The notes under the pieces were generated by a model. That model was not told the origin of the DNA. It was given only the letters and a program-made list of their open reading frames with translations, and did not search any database. From Paractinoplanes bogorensis (GTDB lineage Bacteria; Actinomycetota; Actinomycetes; Mycobacteriales; Micromonosporaceae), in contig NZ_JAHKKG010000004.1 in assembly GCF_018829635.1 (NCBI RefSeq), positions 62,001 to 126,000 on the forward strand: DNA of 64,000 nucleotides, given 5' to 3'. Made by a program: the position numbers and the translations under genes. Shown in pieces: positions 17,598 to 26,568 of the stretch; the stretch's first letter is position 1; the number at the start of each line of letters is the position of its first letter.

Positions 17598-18629
17598 GTG
17601 CGATATCAGCTCCGTGACGAGGACGGGGCGTACCGGAGCGTCGCCTACCTGATGCTGGCCGCCGTGCCGGTCGTGTTCGTCACCGGGATCGTGCTGCCGG
17701 ACGAACACCCGATCGGATGGGTCGTGGCCATCTCGCTCACCGTGGCCGTCATGGCCGCCGGGGGAGCGCTCGCCCGATGGCGCCCACGCCGGTTGCCGAG
17801 AACGTTCTGGCTGGTGGTGCCGTTCGTGGCGGTCACGCTGATCGCCGGGCTCAACGTGGCCTCGCACGACGCCAGCGCGGGGTCGCAGCTGTTCTATCTG
17901 TGGCCGGTGATCTACACGGCCAACTTCCTCAGCCACCGGAACACCGCGGTCGTGCTCGTAATGGTGTCGGGCGGGCACGCGGCGGTGGCGTTCGCAGCGC
18001 TGGGACTCGCTCGCGGGCTGATGGACTGGATCTCGCTGACGGTCGCGCTCACCCTCACCGCGGTCGTGATCGCCTCGCTGCGCAACCGCAACGAGCGGCT
18101 GCGCGCGGTGCTCTCGTCGCAGGCGCTGGCCGACCCGCTGACCGGCGTGGCCAACCGGCGGTCGTTCGACTCGTCGCTCGTCCGTGCGGTCGCCCGGGAC
18201 GAGCCGCTCGCCCTGATGACGGTCGACATCGACCACTTCAAGAGCATCAACGACACGTGGGGGCACGGCGTCGGGGACCAGGCTCTGCAGGCGGTGGCGT
18301 CATGCCTGCGTACGGTCGCCGCCCGCGCGGACGACGTGGTGGCCCGGCTCGGCGGGGACGAGTTCGCGGTGCTGATGCACGCCGACCGGATGGGCGCGCG
18401 GCGGGCGGCCGACGAGGTGCGCTCAGCCCTGGCCGCGGTCGACGGCCTGGCGTGCGGAGCTCCCGGGCTGAGCATCGGGATCGCCCTGTTCCCCGACCAC
18501 GCCGGCACGGCCGAGGAACTGCGGGCGGCGTCGGACGCGGCGCTGTACGAGGCCAAGGAAGCCGGACGCGGCCGTACGGCGATGGCCCACCCGCCGTCGC
18601 CCCGCCGGACGATCAGCGCGGCGGGATGA
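17598..18629 (+). CDS. Membrane-bound diguanylate cyclase (GGDEF)
   Basis: 343 residues from GTG. Six predicted TM helices cover about 15-165. A single GGDEF domain (about 180-335) has ADPLTGVANRRSF, VDIDHFKSINDTWGH and an intact active site GGDEF (252-256). An inhibitory-site pattern RADD lies five residues before GGDEF, so product inhibition is likely. It makes cyclic di-GMP from two GTP. No sensory PAS or receiver domain is present, so input is probably through the membrane domain. The 3' end overlaps the end of the convergent giant gene by 17 bases. Confidence 0.93.
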   Translation: MRYQLRDEDGAYRSVAYLMLAAVPVVFVTGIVLPDEHPIGWVVAISLTVAVMAAGGALARWRPRRLPRTFWLVVPFVAVTLIAGLNVASHDASAGSQLFYLWPVIYTANFLSHRNTAVVLVMVSGGHAAVAFAALGLARGLMDWISLTVALTLTAVVIASLRNRNERLRAVLSSQALADPLTGVANRRSFDSSLVRAVARDEPLALMTVDIDHFKSINDTWGHGVGDQALQAVASCLRTVAARADDVVARLGGDEFAVLMHADRMGARRAADEVRSALAAVDGLACGAPGLSIGIALFPDHAGTAEELRAASDAALYEAKEAGRGRTAMAHPPSPRRTISAAG

Positions 18630-21600
18630 TCGGCTGCTCGGCGGTCGACTCGTCCAACGCCTCGTTCGCCTTCGGGACGCCCAGGATGTCCTCGCGGGTG
18701 CGCGGGTAGGGACCCCAGCCGTCGCGCAGCACGTGGATGTAGACGGCCTCGAGGCACACCCCGACCCGCGCCGCCAGATCGGTGTCGTCCGGGCTGCCCA
18801 GGCGTACGGCCCGGGCGAAGTGGTCGAGCGCCTCCATGTTGCGGCCCTGGTCGAAGCAGCATCGGCCGGCGTTCTCGTGCACGACGCTGCGCAGCGTCTC
18901 GGGCACGTTCGCGCCGGTGGCCTTGGCGAACAGGCGGTCGGCCTCCTTGAAGTCGCCGCGCAGCCGCAGGATGTGGGCCAGTTCGGCCTGGGCGATCACC
19001 TCGGCCTGCAGGTCCCGCTCCGACTCGGCGTGGGCGAGCGCGAGCCGGCTGGCCGCGGCGGCCATGCCCAGCTCCCCGAGCAGCCGGTAGACCTCGGCCC
19101 GGACGCTGAGCAGGCCTGCCTTGGCCACGTTGTCGACCTCGTCGGCCAGCGGGCCGTCGAGGCGTTCGCCCAGCTCCCGCAGCGCCTGACGATCGTCGAC
19201 GACCTCGCGCAGGGTGCCGCCGTCGAGTCGCCAACGGATCGCCTCGAGGTCGGCCGCCGACAGCGCCGTCTCCTTGACCGTGGCCTGCGGTTTCGGCTCG
19301 CTCGGCGGCTGGTGGGCCGCCATGTGCTTGTCGATCTTGGCCCGGACCGAGGCGGCGTCGGGCTTGATCGACGGCTGCTCGCCGGTGAGCGTCATGCCCT
19401 GGAAGAGCCCCGTGACATCGAGGTCGATGACGTTGCCGGAGGGCTCGCTCGTCTGCGGTTCCGGGGTGGTCGCGGGCCGGGCCGAGTCGTCGGCGCGCGT
19501 CGCTTCCGTGGGCGTGCCGTTCGCGGCCGCGCCTTCGGGTGCTGCCCCGCTGGGCGCCGTGTTTCCGGGCGTGCCGGCTCGGGACGTGTCGTTCTCGGGC
19601 GCAGCGTTTCCGGGTGTGTTGCCCTCAGGCGTGGCAGCATCCGGTGTCGCGGCCGGTGGTGCGTCGTCAGGCTTCGCCCCGAACCACATGCCGCCGAACT
19701 CGGTGTCCGCAATCCGCTTCGGGGCGTCCGGGCCGGAGACCGCGAGCCGTCCTATCGGCCGGATGTTGTGCAGCGCACCGTCGGGATCCATGTACGGAGC
19801 CGCGTGCGCCCCGAGCCGGGTGGGATCGGCGGGCGCGGCCGGCCCGGAACCGTCGGCCTCCTCGGGACCGGCATGCCGCGATCCGCGCCCAGCCGGCTCG
19901 TCACCGGACTGCTCGGCCGACGGTGCGGCACCCTCACGGCCGGACGGGTCGTCCGGCCGGGGCGGGACGCCGGACGGAGTGCGCTGAGCCGGCACGCCCG
20001 GACCGCCGGCCGCCGGCCGCTGAAGCGGGAAGCTGATCCGTGCCGCCGGCTGGGCCTCGGAGCCAGCCGCATCCGGCCCGGCGTCGGCCCCGGCATTCGG
20101 CGCGGCCGATTCGGCGGGACGGGCGTACTGCGCGGGTGCGGCTTGTTCCGCAGGGCGGCCGTGCTGCGCGGGTGTGGTTTGCTCCGCGCGATCGGCGTAT
20201 TGCGCGTGGCCGGCTTGCTCTGCGGGGTGGCTGTGTTGCACGGGTGCGGCTTGCTCCACGGGGCGGCTGTGCTGCGTGGGCGCGGCTTGTTCCGTGCGGT
20301 GGGTGTGTTGCGCCGGTTCGGCGGGGTGGGCGTTTTGCGCGTGGCTGGCTTGTTCCGTGTGGTGGGTGTGCTGCGTCGGCGCGGCCGGTTCGGCGGGGCG
20401 GGCGTATTGCGCGTGGCTGGCCTGTTCCGCGGGGGTCGCCGGTTCCGCGGGGCGGGTGTATCGCGCGTGGGTGGCCTGCTCCGTGTTGTGCGGGTGCTGC
20501 GCGGGTCCGGGTTCGTTCCGTCCAGGACCCAGCGGCTGAGTCGGCAGGGCAGCCATCTGCTGGTCGGCGGTCCACGTGCCCGGCGCGTTCTGGCCGGCGT
20601 CGCCCGCGAACCGCTCGGGGGCGACTGGCCGTTCCGCGCCTGCGGACTGCTCCGCACCCGTGGACCGGTCGGGGGTAGCGGCGTGCGGCTCGGGCGCGGT
20701 GGGGTGCGCGGGCGCAGACCGTTGCGGTGCGACCGGCTGAGTGGGGAGGCCGGTCACGCCCTGCTCGGCGCCCGGGCTCACCTGCCGTGGGATCGCCGGA
20801 ACGGCCGGATCACCACCGGCGGCCGGAGCACTGACCGGAGCGGAGGCGAGCGAAGTGGGCCGCTGAGCGTTGTCCTGCTGCGGCGGCGCCCACGGCGACG
20901 GATCCGCCTCGAACCCACGAGGCGCGGCCGACCCCGACCGATCCGAGGTGGACGGACGGTGCCCAGCGGCCTGCGCCCCGGGAGTGAATTGCCCGGGAGC
21001 CGACCGGTCCGCACCCGGTTGCTCAGCTGCTTGGCCGCGTTGGCCGGGTGCGAATTGGCCTGCGCTGTGCTGGTCGGGCGCTTGGCTGCGCTGGCCGGGT
21101 GCGAATTGGCCTGCGCTGTGCTGGTCGGGCGCTTGGCCGCGCTGGCCGGGTGCGAATTGGCCTGCGCTGTGCTGGTCGGGCGCTTGGCCGCGCTGGCCGG
21201 GAGCGAACTGGCCTGTGCCGTGCTGGTCGGGTCCTTGGCTGCGCTGGCCGGGAGCGAACTGGCCTGTGCCGTGCTGCCCGAGGTCCTGTTGCGCTTGACC
21301 CTGCTGGCCGGGTGCCTGCTGGCCGGGTGCCTGCTGGCCTGCGGCCTGCTGGCCGCCCGCGAGTTGCTGGCCCTCGGCGTGCTGCCCTTGGCCTGCCTGA
21401 CCGGGGGCGAACCGGCCAGGTGCCTGCTGGTCTGAGGTCGGCTGTGCGGCGGCGTGTTGTTCCTGCCCGCGCTGGGTGGGAGCGAACTGACCCGGAGCAT
21501 GGGGACCGGAGATGTGCCGGCCTCGATCGTCCTGACCCGAGGCGGGCTGGCCCGGACGCTGCTGTCCACGTGCGAACTGGTCGGGCGTTCGGTGGTCCGC

Positions 21601-24600
21601 AGCCGGCTGTGCGGGAGCGTGCTGTTCCTGCCTCCGCTGGCCGGGGGTGAACTGGCCTGGAACGCTGCGGTCCTGGGTGTGCTGGTCCTGGCGTTCCCGG
21701 CCCGGTTCGTGCTGGCCCGGTGTGTGCTGGCCTGGTGCCTGCTGGCCCGGCGTGTGCTGGCCTTGATGTTCGTGGCCGGGGGCGAACTGGCCCGGCGCCT
21801 GCGGACCGGCGTACTGGCCGGGCACTGGGCCGGGTGCGGGCTGGGCCGGAGTGGGGCGTTCCGGGGTGAAGCCGGGGCCGGCCTGCGCGCGCTGTCCGGT
21901 GCCGGCTCGGTCGGCGATCGGGCCGAACGGGTCGTGTTCCGGCTGGTGGGCTTGCGGGTGTTCGGGGAACGGCGGGCGGGTCTCGGGCGTGACGGGGGCG
22001 GCCTGGGGGTTCCGGTCGGGGGACTGACCGTCCGTGGGCCGGCCGGCGGCCGTGTCGTGCTTGTCCGAGCCGTGGCCGAACAGCTTGTCCTTGGCGCGGC
22101 GGAAGACGTTGCCGGACTTGTGCTGGTTCGGTGCGCGTTCCTCGGGGGCCGGGCGCTCGGGGGCCGGCTGGGTGGCTCCCCGCTGGGTGGGCACGGAGAA
22201 CTCGCTGCCGTCCCGCGGGTCTTGACCCGGTGCGGGTGAGCGGTCGGGGCCCGGCATCGGCTGGTCGCCGCGCGGGGCGAAGGCGGCCGCACCGGTGTGC
22301 GAGCCGCGGGTGGGGAACGGCTGGGGCGCGGGTGGCTCCGAACCGTCGACGGGCTGGCCGGGCTGCGGTGCCGTCCGGCCGTGCGGGGTGTTCGGTGCGT
22401 GGCCGGGGAACCGCCCAGGATCGGAACCCGGGGGGATCGGCATCGCCGCGGGCTGAACGGGGCGCTGCTCGGCCGTCGGGGAAACCCGCGGGTCGGCCGG
22501 AGAGACGGGTGTCTGCGAAGGTCGACCGTGGTCGGGGCTCTGCGACGCCGGCGGCTGTTCCGAGGATCCAGGGCGGGCCTGGCTGTCCGGCCGCGGTGCT
22601 TCCGGGCCGGGGACCGGACCGTGCGAGGGCGCTCCCGGGGCTTGCGCGCGGGAAACCGGACCCTGGACTCCGGGAACCGGGGGCGTGCCGGGCTGAGGTG
22701 CGCCCGGGCCCTGGGCCGCGGGCGGCATGGCGGCCGGCGGGTGCGGTCCGGCCGGGCGCGGGGTGTTGACCGGCTGTTGTCCCGCCGGGGCCGGGCCCGG
22801 AACGGCCGCTGGTGGCATGGCGCCGGGCTGACCGCCGGTGGGCGCGCCCGGCGACACCGGACGGCCGAAACCGCTGCTCGGCACGGCCGCGGGAGGCGCC
22901 TCGTCGGCCACCATCGACCACGGGTCGTCGCCCTCGGACAGGTAGACGTGCGCGGTGCGCGGGCTACGCCGGGAACGCGGCATCTCCAGCCGGGGGTCGG
23001 TCTCGAGGAGCGACGGGTCGCCGGGACCACGCGTGGCCTGGGGCGGGACCGGACCGCGGGCCTGGCGCGGATCCGGTTCCGGCGCACGTCGCGGGTCTTG
23101 ACCGTAGCCGGACACCTGGCGTGGATCTTGGCCCGGCGAGGGCGTCGGCGAGGGCGTGGCCTGCCGCGGATCCGGCGCCGAGGAAGGTGGCGTGGCAGGT
23201 GGTGTAGCGGGGCGAGCGGCCGGCGGGACCGAACCGGGCAGCGGCACGAGCCCGGGCGGCGGCGCGGCGGCCCGGGCCGCGGGTGGCTGGTCGGGCGTCT
23301 TCGGTGGCACCGAGGCGCGCGCCGCGGGCGCGCGCGCCGGCGTGACCGGTGCCGGAGTGGCCGGCGCCGGTGTGACGGGGGTGGCCGGAGCCGGGGGAGG
23401 GCTGACCACGCGGGCGGCCGGCGTCGGGGCGTGCGTGCCGACGACGCGCGGGGCGGCGGGCGGCTCGGCCTTCTTGATGACGCGCGGCGCGGGCGGGGGC
23501 TCCTCCTTGCCGACGACCCGGGGCGCGGCGGGCGGCGTGGCCGTGCCGACGACACGCGGAGCGTCCTCGGTGCGGTCGGGTTCCGGGGCGGCGGCAGCGG
23601 GCGTGCTCTCCTCGACCCAGCCCTGCTCGTCGGCGTCCTCGGTCCAGCCCTGACCACCGGCCGGGACAATCTCGTGCCAGCGCTGGTCGTCCCACGTCGA
23701 GCGGGCGGCCGGCGCCTGGTGGCGGCGGTCGTCGACGATCTCGCCCTCGATCGTGCGCGGCGGGCGTTCCTCGAGGATCTCGCCCTCGATGGTGAGCGGC
23801 GCCTCCTCGCGACGGGACCAGCCGCGCCGGTCGTCGGCCTCGACCGGCCACGAACGACGATCGTCGGCCTCGGCCGGCCGGGAACGCCGGTCGTCATAGT
23901 CGTAGTCGCGCCGCAGGTCGTCGGTGCGCCGCTCGCCGACACCGGGCCGCCGGGCCTCGGACCGGCGGCGGTCGCGCGGGTCGAAGGCCGGATCGCGCGG
24001 GTCGGCGGAGGGCTCGTCCCAGATCATCGCCGCGCGTTCGCCCGAGCGGCGGACACCCTCGTCGGGATAGGGGCGACGACGACGCTCGTCGTAGTCGTAC
24101 GCCTCGTCGCGCGCGGCGGGCCGCCGGGACCGCTCGTCGTCGGGGCGGCGGCGGTACATGTCGTCCTGCGGGCGCGTGTCGGGCACCGACGCCCGCCCGG
24201 CCGACCGGGCCGCGGGCCGCTCGTCCTCGCGCCGACGACGATCGGGAGCCGACCGGCGGTCGGGAGAGGGCGGGGGAGCCTGGCGACGGTCGGGAGAGGG
24301 CGGGGGAGCCTGGCGACGGTCGGGAGAAGGCGGGGGAGCCTGGCGACGGTCGGGAGAAGGCGGGGGAGCCTGGCGACGGTCGGGGGCGGGGGGAGCCGAG
24401 CGCCGGTCGGACGAGGGGGGACCGGGCCGACGGCGTACGGGGGAAGGCTCTTCCTCCTCGCTGCGGCTCACCGTCTTCACGCCGGGATTCGGCCCGTGAC
24501 CGTACGCCACCAGGTCGCGATGGTCGTAGGGCTCGTCGATGTCGTCGTGCGGGTCGTAGCGGTCGTCGCGACGCGAGTAGGTCGTGTCGGGCGCGTCGAA

Positions 24601-24957
24601 GTCGGCGCCCAGCTCGGGCCGGTTGTAGTCGACCTCGTCGAAGTCGTCGCCGGCCAGGTTGGGCTGGGACGTGTCGACCGGCGCGAAGTCGGGGTCGTCG
24701 AGCCAGCTCGGCCGCTGCGAGTCGAACGCGGCCTGCGGCTTGTGCGGGGTGCCACCGGAGTTGCCGGTCGCGCGGCGCCGGCGACGGGCCGCGAGTTCGT
24801 CGACCTGGTCGTCGGGGTGATCGCCGCGCCGGGTCGGCATGATCGGGTCGGGCGTGTCCCGGCGCCGGTATTCCCGCTCCTGCACGACGGCCGCATTGGG
24901 CATGATCGAGTACTCGGAGTACTCGTCTTCCCAATACTCGTCGTCCTCGAAGCTCAT
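18613..24957 (-). CDS. Giant low-complexity repeat protein with C-terminal TPR-like domain
   Basis: 2,114 residues. Residues 1-60 are acidic and Tyr-rich, then Arg/Asp-rich to about 450. Residues about 193-235 repeat DRRQAPPPSP. About 450-1890 are Pro/Gln/Ala/Gly-rich and probably disordered; within this, FAPGQR units repeat every 17 residues at about 1230-1309, and a His/Ala/Glu/Pro block (HAQYARPAEPAAP-like) lies at about 1560-1680. The only globular part is the last 220 residues (ADLEAIRWRLDGGTLREVVD to the end), an all-helical TPR-like array (QAELAHILRLRGDFKEADRLF). No signal peptide or TM helix is seen. ATG follows a GGGAG site by 9 bases. Function is unknown; a scaffold, condensate-forming or filament-associated role is inference. 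Confidence 0.8.
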   Translation of the reverse strand: MSFEDDEYWEDEYSEYSIMPNAAVVQEREYRRRDTPDPIMPTRRGDHPDDQVDELAARRRRRATGNSGGTPHKPQAAFDSQRPSWLDDPDFAPVDTSQPNLAGDDFDEVDYNRPELGADFDAPDTTYSRRDDRYDPHDDIDEPYDHRDLVAYGHGPNPGVKTVSRSEEEEPSPVRRRPGPPSSDRRSAPPAPDRRQAPPPSPDRRQAPPPSPDRRQAPPPSPDRRQAPPPSPDRRSAPDRRRREDERPAARSAGRASVPDTRPQDDMYRRRPDDERSRRPAARDEAYDYDERRRRPYPDEGVRRSGERAAMIWDEPSADPRDPAFDPRDRRRSEARRPGVGERRTDDLRRDYDYDDRRSRPAEADDRRSWPVEADDRRGWSRREEAPLTIEGEILEERPPRTIEGEIVDDRRHQAPAARSTWDDQRWHEIVPAGGQGWTEDADEQGWVEESTPAAAAPEPDRTEDAPRVVGTATPPAAPRVVGKEEPPPAPRVIKKAEPPAAPRVVGTHAPTPAARVVSPPPAPATPVTPAPATPAPVTPARAPAARASVPPKTPDQPPAARAAAPPPGLVPLPGSVPPAARPATPPATPPSSAPDPRQATPSPTPSPGQDPRQVSGYGQDPRRAPEPDPRQARGPVPPQATRGPGDPSLLETDPRLEMPRSRRSPRTAHVYLSEGDDPWSMVADEAPPAAVPSSGFGRPVSPGAPTGGQPGAMPPAAVPGPAPAGQQPVNTPRPAGPHPPAAMPPAAQGPGAPQPGTPPVPGVQGPVSRAQAPGAPSHGPVPGPEAPRPDSQARPGSSEQPPASQSPDHGRPSQTPVSPADPRVSPTAEQRPVQPAAMPIPPGSDPGRFPGHAPNTPHGRTAPQPGQPVDGSEPPAPQPFPTRGSHTGAAAFAPRGDQPMPGPDRSPAPGQDPRDGSEFSVPTQRGATQPAPERPAPEERAPNQHKSGNVFRRAKDKLFGHGSDKHDTAAGRPTDGQSPDRNPQAAPVTPETRPPFPEHPQAHQPEHDPFGPIADRAGTGQRAQAGPGFTPERPTPAQPAPGPVPGQYAGPQAPGQFAPGHEHQGQHTPGQQAPGQHTPGQHEPGRERQDQHTQDRSVPGQFTPGQRRQEQHAPAQPAADHRTPDQFARGQQRPGQPASGQDDRGRHISGPHAPGQFAPTQRGQEQHAAAQPTSDQQAPGRFAPGQAGQGQHAEGQQLAGGQQAAGQQAPGQQAPGQQGQAQQDLGQHGTGQFAPGQRSQGPDQHGTGQFAPGQRGQAPDQHSAGQFAPGQRGQAPDQHSAGQFAPGQRSQAPDQHSAGQFAPGQRGQAAEQPGADRSAPGQFTPGAQAAGHRPSTSDRSGSAAPRGFEADPSPWAPPQQDNAQRPTSLASAPVSAPAAGGDPAVPAIPRQVSPGAEQGVTGLPTQPVAPQRSAPAHPTAPEPHAATPDRSTGAEQSAGAERPVAPERFAGDAGQNAPGTWTADQQMAALPTQPLGPGRNEPGPAQHPHNTEQATHARYTRPAEPATPAEQASHAQYARPAEPAAPTQHTHHTEQASHAQNAHPAEPAQHTHRTEQAAPTQHSRPVEQAAPVQHSHPAEQAGHAQYADRAEQTTPAQHGRPAEQAAPAQYARPAESAAPNAGADAGPDAAGSEAQPAARISFPLQRPAAGGPGVPAQRTPSGVPPRPDDPSGREGAAPSAEQSGDEPAGRGSRHAGPEEADGSGPAAPADPTRLGAHAAPYMDPDGALHNIRPIGRLAVSGPDAPKRIADTEFGGMWFGAKPDDAPPAATPDAATPEGNTPGNAAPENDTSRAGTPGNTAPSGAAPEGAAANGTPTEATRADDSARPATTPEPQTSEPSGNVIDLDVTGLFQGMTLTGEQPSIKPDAASVRAKIDKHMAAHQPPSEPKPQATVKETALSAADLEAIRWRLDGGTLREVVDDRQALRELGERLDGPLADEVDNVAKAGLLSVRAEVYRLLGELGMAAAASRLALAHAESERDLQAEVIAQAELAHILRLRGDFKEADRLFAKATGANVPETLRSVVHENAGRCCFDQGRNMEALDHFARAVRLGSPDDTDLAARVGVCLEAVYIHVLRDGWGPYPRTREDILGVPKANEALDESTAEQPIIPPR
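21033..21280 (-). repeat. 51-bp tandem repeat (17 codons) in the giant gene
   Basis: About five near-identical copies, each encoding GQFAPGQR(G/S)Q(A/G)PDQH(S/G)(A/T) units. The period is a multiple of three, and most differences between copies are silent or conservative. The central copies look almost identical at DNA level, which suggests recent expansion by slippage or unequal exchange. Confidence 0.9.
24254..24385 (-). repeat. 30-bp tandem repeat (DRRQAPPPSP) in the giant gene
   Basis: Four complete copies plus a partial copy of a 30-bp unit, differing by single bases (gagaggg or gagaagg). Each encodes the decapeptide DRRQAPPPSP. Confidence 0.92.
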
Positions 24958-25404
24958 GCCGCCGCTCCCGGACCGTGCGGCCGGAGAATGCGCGTACGGC
25001 GGAAGGAGGAGTGCTCCTCACCCCAGCGCCGCATGCCTTGCCCCCCGTTCGTCACGCGTGCCCGGATCGTCCCCTCCCACGCGGTGGATGTGGAAGGTTA
25101 ACCACGGATTTGCGGGCCGCGCCACCACCCCCCGGAGCGCTTCCCGCAGCACGGCACCCGACCCGGGACCGGCATGCGGTCCCGGACGACTGCCCCGCCG
25201 GGCCTGTTACGTCGGCGAAGAGTACGCGTGGCTTCGGCGAACAGTTCAAACGCTGTCGGCTGACGGACAGATCGCCTGGCCGGCGTCACGCGATGTCACC
25301 GTCCGTCGCGGACCGAAGTTAAGCAATTCTTAAACTCGTTCCAGGGATACGGACGGGTAACCCGTCACCCGGCAGTGGCGAAGCACACGCTCCCGATTAA
25401 CGGA
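24958..25404. other. Non-coding region upstream of the giant gene
   Basis: No supported gene. It holds GAGGAG-TG-CTCCTC (25005-25018), the perfect inverted repeat CCGGGACCG / CGGTCCCGG (25163-25171 and 25177-25185, 5-base loop) and an AT-rich palindrome TTAAG-N5-CTTAA (25319-25333). These are candidate operators or leader hairpins for the giant gene, whose promoter must lie here. Confidence 0.55.
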
Positions 25405-25614
25405 TCAAGGTGCTAGCGGGTGTCACGGTGGATGAGTGCCCGAGACATCCCGGCCGGCGGCCGACGCCCCCCGTCTCTAGAGGCCGCCACCGAGCACACC
25501 TAACGCGAACGCTCACACCGTCCTGCCCCCCATGCCGGTGTGAGGTCGTGCCTGCGCGGCGGTGCCGGGACGGAACGGCGGCGGGGTCACCACCCCGTCG
25601 CCGTTCTGCTTTTT
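25405..25614 (+). ncRNA. 6C small RNA (two C6-loop hairpins plus terminator)
   Basis: Two hairpins each expose a run of six cytosines, the defining feature of the actinobacterial 6C RNA. In hairpin 1 GGCGGCC (25456-25462) pairs with GGCCGCC (25482-25488), with an inner GAC/GTC and CCCCCC at 25467-25472. In hairpin 2 CTCACACCG (25512-25520) pairs with CGGTGTGAG (25536-25544), with CCCCCC at 25526-25531. The AGGTGCTAGCGGG stretch near 25408-25420 resembles the 5' part of mycobacterial B11/6C as I recall it. A strong terminator closes the unit before the pirin gene. In mycobacteria the C-rich loops pair with G-rich ribosome binding sites. The 5' end is approximate. Confidence 0.8.
25573..25614 (+). 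terminator. Intrinsic terminator of the 6C RNA
   Basis: GAACGGCGGCGGGG (25573-25586) pairs with CCCCGTCGCCGTTC (25593-25606) with one G-T wobble and a 6-base loop, followed closely by TTTTT (25610-25614). No protein gene ends just upstream, which supports a separate short transcript. Confidence 0.9.
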
Positions 25615-25641
25615 GTCGTACGGGGGCGGTAGCTTCTCCTC

Positions 25642-26568
25642 ATGAGCAGCTTCGAAGCGGATCGCATGGAGCTGCTCGAGGGCGCTCCCGTCGCGCTCGG
25701 CGGTCCCCGGGGCTTCGCGGTCACCCGCACCCTGCCCAACCGCGGGCGCCGCATGGTGGGGGCGTGGTGCTTCCTCGACGCGTACGGTCCGCATGATCTC
25801 GCCGAATCAGACGGCATGCGGGTCGGCCCGCATCCGCACACCGGTCTGCAGACGGTCACCTGGCTGCTCGCCGGCGAGGTGCTGCACCGCGACAGTCTCG
25901 GCAGCCTGCAGTTGATCCGCCCCGGCCAGCTCAACCTCATGACGGCCGGGCGCGGCATCTCCCACTCCGAAGAGACGCCGGCCGAGCACACCCCGGTCCT
26001 GCACGGCGTCCAGCTCTGGGTCGCGCTGCCGCATGCCGCCCGCGACCAGGCGCCGGCCTTCGCCCACCACGCCGACCTGCCCGTGGTCACCGAGGCCGGC
26101 CTCACCACCACGGTGCTGATGGGCTCGTTCGCCGGGGTCACGTCGCCCGCGCGCTGCTACACGCCGCTGGTCGGCGCCGAGCTCACCCTCACCGCCGGCG
26201 CCGAGTCGACATTGTCCTTGAGACCCGATTTCGAGTACGCGTTACTCACGCTCGACGGTGCCCCCACGGTCGGCGACGCCACGCTCAAGCCCGGGCCGCT
26301 GCTCTATCTGGGCGCCGGCCGCGAATCGGTTCGGGTGGCCACCGGGTCGCCGTCGCGGTTGCTGCTCCTGGGCGGCGAGCCGTTCGACGAGCGCCTGGTC
26401 ATGTGGTGGAACTTCGTCGCTCGAGACCACGACGAGATCGTCCAGATGCGAGCCGACTGGTCCGACCGCACGCCCCGCTTCGGCGAGGTCCACGGCTACG
26501 ACGGCCCGCCCCTGCCCGCCCCGCCGATGCCGATCAGCCGACTGGTTCCGCGCGGCCGCGTCCGCTGA
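25642..26568 (+). CDS. Pirin family protein
   Basis: 308 residues with the bicupin pirin fold. The N-terminal cupin has the metal-site pattern VGPHPHTGLQTVTWLL with two histidines, and the later LMTAGRGISHSEETP supplies the remaining His/Glu ligands. The C-terminal half ends in FDERLVMWWNFVARDHDEI, another pirin hallmark. Some bacterial pirins have quercetinase activity or modulate pyruvate metabolism; the role here is not shown. It starts 27 bases after the 6C terminator, so its promoter is either within the 6C unit or very close to its start. The ribosome site is modest. Confidence 0.93.
   Translation: MSSFEADRMELLEGAPVALGGPRGFAVTRTLPNRGRRMVGAWCFLDAYGPHDLAESDGMRVGPHPHTGLQTVTWLLAGEVLHRDSLGSLQLIRPGQLNLMTAGRGISHSEETPAEHTPVLHGVQLWVALPHAARDQAPAFAHHADLPVVTEAGLTTTVLMGSFAGVTSPARCYTPLVGAELTLTAGAESTLSLRPDFEYALLTLDGAPTVGDATLKPGPLLYLGAGRESVRVATGSPSRLLLLGGEPFDERLVMWWNFVARDHDEIVQMRADWSDRTPRFGEVHGYDGPPLPAPPMPISRLVPRGRVR

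Noticed and set aside
24254..24385. Repeat array as a CRISPR
   Set aside because: Units are directly adjacent with no spacers, keep a reading frame and lie inside a gene; no cas genes nearby.
22297..25101. 934-codon plus-strand frame across the giant gene
   Set aside because: Shadow of the repeat-rich minus-strand gene; the minus frame has the ribosome site, balanced N-terminus and TPR-like end.
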